Origin: Onthophagus taurus
Taxonomy: Eukaryota > Arthropoda > Insecta > Coleoptera > Scarabaeidae
DNA: 64,000 nucleotides
Direction of reading: 5' to 3'
NCBI RefSeq assembly: GCF_036711975.1
Contig: NC_091972.1
Span: forward strand, 39,995,001 to 40,059,000
The notes under the pieces are model-generated. The model saw nothing but the letters and a program-made list of their open reading frames with translations, made no database searches and had not been told where the DNA came from. The first letter of the stretch is position 1. Each line of letters opens with the position of its first letter. Shown one piece after another: positions 56,501-64,000 of this stretch. The translations under genes were made by a program, and so were the position numbers.

Positions 56501-58933
56501 CGCCGTTCATGAAGCCTGTTTTGAACCAAAATGGCGGTTTGACAGCTTGTCACTGCATCTCACCACTTATTTACAAAAATATTGCCGTCTTGTTGCCTTC
56601 GGAGTTGCAAAAATGGTAGTAAGAAGGACTTTCGACTCTTCAGAGTACCACGAGAAAAAAAGAAAGGAAATTTGGCGTAATGTTTTGGTTTGTAGTTTTA
56701 AATTTCCCGCTTGACTTTCGAGCCAAAATGGCGTCAAACCGCGGTACTTTATAAATCTAGGGACTTTATTATATAGTAAAGTCTCTAGATTTACAAAGTA
56801 CCGCGGTTCATGAAGCCTGTTTTGAGCCAAAATGGCGGTTTGACAGCTTGTCACTGCATCTCACCACTTATTTACAAAAATATTGCCGTCTTGTTGCCTT
56901 TGGAGTTGCAAAAATGGCAGTAAGAAGGACTGTTGGCTCTTCAGAGTACCACGAGAAAAAAAGAAAGGAAATTTGGCGTAATGTTTTGGTTTGTAGTTTT
57001 AAATTTCCCGCTTGACTTTCGAGCCAAAATGGCGTTAAACCGCGGTACTTTGTAAATCTAGGGACTTTATTATATAGTAAAGTCCCTAGATTTACAAAGT
57101 ACCGCGGTTCATGAAGTCTGTTTTGAGCCAAAATGGCGGTTTGACAGCTTGTCACTGCATCTCACCATTTATTTACAAAAATATTGCCGTCTTGTTGCCT
57201 TCGGAGTTGCAAAAATGGTAGTAAGAAGGACTTTCGACTCTTCAGAGTACCACGAGAAAAAAAGAAAGGAAATTTGGCGTAATGTTTTGGTTTGTAGTTT
57301 TAAATTTCCCGCTTGACTTTCGAGCCAAAATGGCGTCAAACCGCGGTACTTTGTAAATCTAGGGACTTTACATTAACCGAGACTGCAAGCGACCTCGTAA
57401 CAAAGAATGAATTATGTAGAATTGGAAGACGGTTCAAACGTTAGCAGAAAAGCTGGACATCCCTATCACAAGAAAAATGAGACAGAACTACTCCTGTAGC
57501 AAGAAGAAGAAGAAGATAAATAAAAAAGAAGATAAAAAAAATTGCATTACTTTAATTTTTCCATCACATCAGCGCTACAAGAAGACCACTGAGTTTCTCC
57601 AGAGGTACCCCGCGATGCTGACATTATAAACCCATTTGGTAAACAAGTATTTTTCGTACCATCATGATGCATCCCTAAGCTAAAAAAAACTTTATTTTTC
57701 AAAATATCACTAATAAATTTACGTACTTGTGCCCAATTTCATGCGCTAAAATATAAACACTCCCAAATCCAGCCGTTGGATAAGGTTTCCCAAAAGCGTC
57801 TGTACTTCCAAATTCCGCTATCACACAAGAAAATTTTTCATAACAAACCCCACCAACCGTAGATAACCCCATAATCCCATAATCCTTATAACCTTTATTA
57901 TCGTAAGTGAAAAAATCCAATCCTGAAATATACAAGCCCATATCCCAATGATTCGGATTGGAATCGTCATTAACGTTTAATTCTTTTTGATAAGAACAAA
58001 ACGATTTTAAAAGTGACCCACTTTCACCGTTATAAATTGGTAAATTTTCAGGTTGCGTTTTCAAAATATCAAGTCTTACGATAACGATATCAACATAACC
58101 TTTAAGGGAGGGATGATGATAAAGGGCTTGAACTCCATTTAGATAAGCTAATAACATATCGCGAATTTTTGCGTCGTCGTAAGAAAGATAAGGGGCGAAA
58201 ATATTGTAAGCAAATTCGTCGAAAAATATCGATACCTCTAAAGTAAAGGTTTCGGTTATTTCGTTTGTTAAAGCGCTTTGTTGAAATAATTTGTTTTTGT
58301 TAAAATGGGAATGTTTACGAATTACATGGGGTATATCTTTTGAATTTTGGTTGGTTTCGGTTAAAATTTCGTTAGATTCGCTTGAGATTGGTGATATTTC
58401 TAAAGTTATATCATCTAAAAAAATAAATCCACTCTGAAAATAATTTAAAATTATTCAAAAATTTAATTATATTATTTCGAGTCTTACAAAAGATTTGGGT
58501 TTACAATAAAATATTGAAGCTGCAATTTCATTTTTGCTACCCATTAATAAGCAAGATTTATTTAGAGGTGGTAAAGGAAAGGAATTGTTTCCATTTTGAA
58601 TGTAAGATTTAAAATTTTGAGAAATTAAATTGTTTTTTACTAATTTTAAATTTAATACACTAAAATTATAAAAAAATTATATGAATCACTAAAATATTAT
58701 TAATTTAAAAATTCTTACCGCCCAAAAACCTCCAATTTAAATAAAACTTCTTCGGATTCGAATCTATTTTCATTAAAAATAGGTAAAAGAACAACTTCAT
58801 AGTCGAGATTGTCATCCAACTCAAAAATTTTTTTCCTTTTATTATTTAATTTAATATTTTTTACGTATTTGCTATCGATCACATCGCAAAAATAAAATAA
58901 TAAAAGTATTGTAATAAACACTTTCGTAAACAT
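53550..58933 (-). CDS. ADAMTS-like secreted zinc metalloprotease
   Basis: Eight exons join in frame: 58933-58719, 58659-58488, 58433-57727, 57679-57551, 54549-54309, 54257-54102, 54047-53930 and 53872-53550; 686 residues. Signal peptide MFTKVFITILLLFYFCDVID. A propeptide follows (exons 1-3), then a reprolysin domain: the zinc motif HEIGHN-LGMHHD is split by the exon 3/4 intron, followed by the Met-turn region NGFIMSASRGTSGETQWSSC. After it come a disintegrin-like/Cys-rich part (FDHSKFFETPGRLYS, QSEICQTLKC, SSGPPLDGTKC) and a segment resembling the ADAMTS Cys-rich domain (ICPKRISITDYASKKCKYFS, FPDGTWCH). No thrombospondin repeat is seen before the stop at 53550. The exon 4/5 intron is 3 kb and holds a tandem repeat array. 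Exon 7/8 border is inferred: the 57-nt intron is open in frame, so retention is possible. Confidence 0.9.
54553..55272. other. Metalloprotease intron 4, 3' part
   Basis: Open frames on both strands (for example 54640-54910) match no family I recognise. Possibly transposon debris. Confidence 0.35.
55273..57370. repeat. Tandem array of seven 301-bp TIR units
   Basis: Units begin TAAAGTCCCTAGATTTACAA at 55273, 55574, 55875, 56176, 56476, 56777 and 57078, spaced 300-301 bases. Each ends with the inverse and is joined by a short AT spacer such as TTATATAG. TIRs are about 30 bp (including AGTACCGCGGTT), so the unit resembles a MITE amplified head to tail. Units are very similar to each other. Located in the intron between metalloprotease exons 4 and 5. 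Confidence 0.93.
57371..57550. other. Metalloprotease intron 4, 5' part
   Basis: Contains GAAGAAGAAGAAGATAAATA, a short purine microsatellite. Nothing else. Confidence 0.4.
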
Positions 58934-58980
58934 GTTTACTTTTTGCTTTTGTTTTGTTGATGTATTTTGTTTACTATTTC

Positions 58981-58990
58981 CCTTTATATA
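58981..58990 (-). promoter_or_regulatory. TATA box of the metalloprotease gene
   Basis: The minus strand reads TATATAAAGG 48 bases before the chosen ATG. It lies downstream of the alternative in-frame ATG at 58999, which favours the start at 58933. Confidence 0.6.
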
Positions 58991-59454
58991 GAAACACAAA
59001 TATATATTATGCTGGTAGTCATTGAATATTCATACGAGATAATGAAAAAATAATAAGTTAAGAAAACAGATGTATTTTTGTTTGTATACAAGAGTAAATT
59101 TTGAAGCTTAACAGAATTTATTTATTAAAATCATAACTTCGAAATTTTGAAAAAATTATTTTCATGGTAATAATTACCAATTAAATTTGCCTTAAATTTC
59201 ATTTTACTTCATGCCGATATCTCAATTAGTTTTTGAAATACGAATTTGTAAAGATGAATTATTTTTAATTAAACATTTATAATCACGTTTATGTCTCAAT
59301 ATCCGTCCATTTCTCAATTCGTAAGATACGATTTTTTAAAGATTAATTATTTTTAATTAAACATGTCTAACCATGGTTATGTAGAGTTGAACTTAAAAAA
59401 TCATAACTACAATATCTGAAGACATGAAAAAAGACCTTTAAGATAATAACTGAA
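58991..59454. other. AT-rich gap
   Basis: No gene or clear repeat. Confidence 0.45.
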
Positions 59455-61963
59455 CTCTAGAAATAGTAAAGCAAAAAGGTGTTATTAGCGTACATAGTAT
59501 TACTGATCACGAAATGATATTCTGTGATATTCAATGTTCAGTACCAAAGCAGTACCCACAATTTAAAACAGTACGTTCCTTTAAGAATTTCAATTATGAG
59601 CGTTTTCTTTGTGATCTACAACAGGTTCCGTTCTTTATTTTATTTGACATGCCTGATGTGGATGATAAAGTTATTTTTTTAACTATGCATTTACTGTCGA
59701 CTATTAATTCTGATACACCAATCAAATATTGTAAGTTCACAAAACCTCGTGCACCCTGGCTTACGGATACCATCAAGCTGATGCAAAAATATAGAGATAA
59801 TGCTTTTAAAAAATATAAAATGTCTAAGTCACTTGCAGCATGGAATTACTATAAAGATTTAAGAAATATGACAAATACTGCTATAGATAGGGAAAAGAAT
59901 ATGGGTCAATATTACACCGTGCAAACAATAACGCATGGCATGGTCTGAAATCACTTGGGTTGAATAACGTTAAGCGCAGCATAATACCTGGATGTCTCCG
60001 TCATCCTGACAAAATAAACCATTTTTTTGTAAACTCCATAACGCAAAATACATCAGTGGATAATGAGCTTTTCAGTTTTATACTAGCAATAAGTTGATTA
60101 ATGCAACTTTTTCTTTTACTCCAATTAATGATATTGATATTATGAAAAGCATATCTTCAATAAAAAGTAATTCTACGGATATAGATGGATTAAATATTGG
60201 TTTAATTAAGTTATCATGTGCTCATATTCTTTTATATTTGACTCATATTATAAATTTCTGTATAAGTGAGAGTGTCTTTCCAGATTCGTGGAAGATTGCT
60301 CTGGTTAGACCATTACCAAAAATTAAAAACCCTATTGATTTTATGCATTTAAGACCCATAAGCATCCTTCCTGTACTATCGAAAGTAACTGAAAAGGTTC
60401 TAGCTTTTCAACTGCGTGATTTTATAGACAAAAACAATATCTTGCCAGAAATGCAGTCTGGATTTAGACCTGGCTTCAGCTGTAACACCGCATTGATTTC
60501 CATTATAGATGATGTGGTATCTGAAATAGACAAGGGAAATGCCACAGTTTTGTGTCTTGTAGATTTTTCCAAAGCATTTGACACAATCAACCATGACCTA
60601 CTGTGTTCTATTTTGCAATTTGTTGGACTGGATGACGGGGCCGTTGAATTGCTGCGGAGTTATTTGAAAAATCGTCGACAGTCAGTTATTGTTGGTGACA
60701 GTATCTCGGGTGCGTTGAGTTTATCGTTGGGTGTACCACAAGGATCCATTCTTGGACCTCTTTTGTATACTGTGTATACATGTCATTTTAAAACCTTCAT
60801 AAAATATTGTAGATCGCATTTTTACGCTGATGACACTCAACTGTACTGCTCCTTTCCGCCGTCTGATATGACAGCTGCTTGTGAACTCTGATCTTCAGAG
60901 TATAGCTGATATTTCTGAACGTCACAATCTATACATTAACCCATCAAAGACCGAATTTGCGCCTAAAAGATCGAGACAGATTCTCTTATCCAAACTTAAT
61001 ATTTTTGTAAACAACACAAGTGTTACATGTAGTAATACTGTAAAAAGTCTGGGACTATTAATTGATGACGCACTGAAATTCAATGATCACGTTAATAAAT
61101 GTACCCAATTAGCGTACTGTAACTTAAAACTCATTTACAACTGTCGAAATTTTTTAAATAGAAAGCTTAAGGCTATGCTCTGTGAATCACTTGTATTATT
61201 GCATTTTAATTATTGCGATGTGATATATTCTACTTTCATTTCATATCTCGCAAAGAGGAAGATACAAAAGGTACAAAATTCCTGTTTACGACTAATTTAT
61301 GGTATTAAACGTCGGCAGCATGTTAGTGATCGATTGGTCGATGTAAACTGGTTGAATATGCAGAACCGAAGAATTTTGCATTCAGCCTGTTTGTATTATA
61401 AAGTGATAAATTATCAACAGCCCCCTTACCTTTATAACAGGATTCGATTTCGAGCCGATGTCCATACATTGAATCTAAGATTTAGAGGTACACTGACTCC
61501 TCCAGTACACAACCTTCAATTTTTTTAAAAATGCTTTAGTTACCAGATTACTAAAATATTCAATAATATTCCATTGGACATCAGAAAATCATTGTCTCAG
61601 AACTCATTTAAACGGAAATACTTTGCATTGTTATTCTTGTCTTTGTTTTTACCTACATATATTGTTGTCATTCTTACGGATTATTCTTATTTATTTACTA
61701 TTTTTGATGTGCACGCTTCAGTTAATTCTAGTTTGTATAGTCGTTTATTAATTTGCTTTTGTTTTGATTTACTTTTGTTTTCCATAATAAATTTTTTTTT
61801 TCTCTCATGGTTAAGTTGAAAAACGGTTTAAGACCGAACTTCGCCTATTTTTTTTTTTCGCTTTTGTATTTTTGTTTCTTTTTTAAGTTTACAAGCATTG
61901 TTTTTATTTTGTATTACTAGTGAAAAAAAAAAATAAAGTCATTTATTATTATTATTATTATTA
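59455..61963 (+). mobile_element. Jockey/CR1-like LINE, 5' truncated
   Basis: Ends in a (TTA)n tail at 61941-61963 and starts inside the endonuclease-RT linker, as expected of 5' truncation. Three main open segments: 59514-59948 (with KPRAPWLTDTIKLMQKYRD), 60094-60891 and 60881-61528. Confidence 0.88.
59514..61528 (+). pseudogene. LINE reverse transcriptase, frame-shifted
   Basis: Reverse transcriptase blocks are well kept: WKIALVRPLPKIKNP, LRPISILPVLSKVTEK, QSGFRPGFSCNTALI, CLVDFSKAFDTINHDLL, GVPQGSILGPLLY and the active site FYADDTQLY (near 60821-60845). Shifts between 59948 and 60094 and at about 60885 break the frame. After the RT, NPSKTEFAPKRSR, KSLGLLIDDALKFNDHV and YCDVIYSTF are typical thumb-region sequence. 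The relatively intact blocks indicate moderate age. Confidence 0.88.
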
Positions 61964-62535
61964 ACTGTTTCTGAATTTGTTTCAAACTGTTTCTTGTTTC
62001 TCTATTTGTTTTTAAGATAAGTCAAGATTAATTATAACTTTTATCCTATCATAAAAACTCGAAAATTTGAAGATTTAAAGAAATTATGCTGAAAATAACT
62101 ATATTTCAAATAAGAAATTTGTACATTAATAATTATTAAGATTACATTATAATGAAAAGGATAGAAACAATAAAATTATTAAACTAGAACTAATATATGT
62201 ATTAGTTCTAATTTTAGTTTATTCGTATGCGTCTTCTTTCGATATAGTTCCAGTTCCTGCAGGCTTCATCCCCCATCACCACCCACAACAGAAGAGGTCC
62301 GTGATTCACCCCTTATTCCAGCGAGCAGAGAGGATAACAACAAAATCGTCTCTTAAAGATACTACTAAAATCTAGGTCTCGCGCTAATAATGAAAGAATT
62401 TCTAGGAAAATTGCTTAAAAGGACAATCGGCAAAATTAAGGAAAGCATCAACGGGAGATCGAATATCGCGTCGGCTAAAAATACCCATCATATTCAAGAA
62501 ATGGCGATATCTCTATCTAGTGCGCGTAAAATCTA
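61964..62535. other. Gap with 'tagttctag' repeat, copy 5
   Basis: At 62180-62225 AACTAGAACTAATATATGTA is followed by TTAGTTCTAATTTTAG, a small palindrome of the dispersed family. No gene recognised; a frame starting at 62390 is open but without family resemblance. Confidence 0.45.
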
Positions 62536-62537
62536 TA

Positions 62538-64000
62538 TACAGGGTGTTCCGGTGACTCGGGGAATAAAATTAACCTCATATACTAGAGCAAAAATGATGA
62601 CGATTGGTGAAAAAAATTTATTATAAAAGTCTTCAAATGGCCAAGATATGGGCCATCAAAGTTCAAAAATTTTAACACATTTTTCTAAATATTTTCAACA
62701 CCATTTATGGTAGAGCGCTGACATTTGGTACAGCGTAAACAAATATCAAGCAAAATCATTGAACCAATTTTTACTTTGATCGGGCGGCGGCAACCATGCT
62801 ATACAGGGAGTCCCTAAAATTTGTTTGCTCAGAACTTTTTTGTTCGATCGTAACCCTACATTTATTTTTGCAGTTTCTAATAGAAAATTTATTTTAGAAG
62901 CTTTTATCACTCTTAGATAATATTGATAAAAATCACCGTTTTCGTGTTAAATGCAAAAATGGTAGGCTCCCATTTCAATAACACTAAAAAAAAGTCTAAC
63001 TCTGTCATGATAATTAACAAACGAATTCATTGACAGTTGTAAACACGCTTAGTCGTTTAAACAAATACTAAAAACCTTGTAGTGTTCGAAATGGAAAATT
63101 ACACGTTTGGAGAACAAACCGATATGCTTTTAACATTGGGTGAATGTCTTGGAAATTCCGTAGTAGCCGCTAACCGTTATCGGAAAAAATTCCCGAATCG
63201 AAGCCCGATTAAGAGAAAATGGATCACTAAAACATATCTTTCTGAACAACGGCAACCCTAGATCTGTTCGAACTCCTCAATTGGAAGAGTTAATTTTAGA
63301 ACATGCAGAAGAAAATAGTACCACTAGTACTTCAGCCATGGCTAGGCGATTTGGGACGTCAAAAACGACTGTGTAGCGTATTCTTCGAGAGCAGCAGCTT
63401 TACCCATTTCACTGCTGTAAGGTTCAGGAAGTACAGCTTACCGATTATCCAATTAGATTGGAATATTGCCAGAAAATGCAACAGAAAATACAAATTGATA
63501 ATCAGTTTTTAGAAAAAATACTTTTCACCGATGAATCCACTTTTTCCAAAGATGGAATAATTAATTTAAGGAATTTACATAGTTGGGCTGAAGAAAATCC
63601 AAAATTTTTCAGAACTTGGAAATCTCAGTGGAAATTTTCTCTCAATGTTTGGGCTGGGATTGTGGGGGATGTCATTGTTGGTCCCGTTTTCTTGCCGTCA
63701 AGACTTGATGGCCCTACATACCATCAACATTTGGAAGGATTGGACGAGTTCTTAGGTGACGTTCCGTTAAATACCAGAAGGGACATGTGGTATTTACATG
63801 ATGGTGCCCCTGCGCAAAGCACAAATGCAGTGAAGGAATTTCTAGGGAACCGTTTCCCGGGACGGTGGATCGGACGAGAAGCGGAAGCATCGATAACTTG
63901 GCCGGCCCGGTCACCAGACCTTACACCTATGGACTTTTATTTATGGGGGCGAGTTAAATCATTGGTCTACACCGTTGAAATTAGATCAGTCGATCAGCTC
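62538..64000 (+). mobile_element. Mariner-like element, copy 2, cut by the window end
   Basis: Starts TACAGGGTGTTCCGGTGACT beside TA (62536-62537), nearly identical to the TIR of the element at 11283. The left arm continues to about 62960. The right arm lies outside the window. Confidence 0.9.
63091..64000 (+). pseudogene. IS630/mariner-like transposase, better preserved copy, partial
   Basis: Starts MENYTFGEQTDMLLTLGECL. A deletion and frame change occur near 63210-63260, and a stop replaces Trp in SKTTV*RILREQQLYPFHC (63375-63377). Downstream it is open: LFTDESTFSKDGI (first Asp), LHDGAPAQS (second Asp, intact) and WPARSPDLTPMDFYLWGRVK (third Asp). It shows what the family protein looked like before the damage seen at 12230-13116. 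The C-terminus is beyond the window. Confidence 0.85.

Noticed and set aside
55364-57155. Repeated minus-strand ORFs of 60-95 residues in the 301-bp array
   Set aside because: They recur because the DNA repeats; they have no family resemblance and read through the TIRs. Not annotated as genes.
61941-61963. (TTA)n as an independent microsatellite
   Set aside because: It is the 3' tail of the adjoining LINE, so it is part of that element.
1-64000. tRNA, rRNA or snRNA genes
   Set aside because: I saw no cloverleaf with A/B boxes or other RNA gene signature on reading; a tRNAscan or Infernal run would decide, and I could not run it.

Overview
The window is nuclear DNA from an insect. The genes have short introns with GT/AG borders, and the proteins are typical of insects: a tandem pair of cytosolic-type carboxylesterases, Atg14, Pus1, an ADAMTS-like metalloprotease and a secreted DUF745-type protein. 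The transposon families are also typical of arthropods (piggyBac, PIF/Harbinger, P/THAP, BEL/Pao, R1-like LINEs, Tc1/mariner relatives). A beetle is my best guess, but only an inference. All exon boundaries were read by hand from splice signals and reading-frame continuity.

Host genes, left to right: the 5' half of Atg14 (3249-4239, minus); carboxylesterase copy A (8995-10782, minus); carboxylesterase copy B (27814-29575, minus); Pus1 (39706-41170, plus); a DUF745-like secreted protein (52338-53226, minus); an ADAMTS-like metalloprotease (53550-58933, minus). These sum to about 9 kb of coding sequence; most of the rest is transposable elements, many nested inside each other.

Layout. 1-3200: terminal-inverted-repeat (TIR) debris and a decayed LINE inside or below Atg14. 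4897-8410: a long-TIR element holding two opposed halves of one gene family, then a 5' piggyBac fragment beginning at a TTAA. 11283-13698: a mariner-like element. 14950-27461: a 12.5 kb host element filled by a palindromic MITE, a 4.3 kb element with 122-bp satellite arrays and a fresh BEL/Pao retrotransposon; together with the mariner-like element it separates the two esterases. 30020-32600: R1-like LINE remnants. 32994-38913: a mariner-like element interrupted by three copies of an unclassified element, a Harbinger-type MITE and a P-like element with a THAP domain. 41345-44668, 45040-48340 and 48344-50226: three nested TIR complexes. 51405-52194: a foldback element. 55273-57370: seven tandem 301-bp TIR units inside an intron of the metalloprotease gene. 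59455-61963: a LINE. 62538-64000: a second mariner-like copy running off the window.

Main points. Esterase copy A has Cys in place of the catalytic Ser, and both esterases share an identical 102-bp block across intron 1 that suggests gene conversion. The BEL/Pao element has identical LTRs, a 5-bp target duplication and one visible nonsense codon. Several unrelated TIR families share two subterminal motifs. Two palindromic MITEs carry a motif with hammerhead-ribozyme-like layout. I found no tRNA or rRNA gene and no CRISPR.
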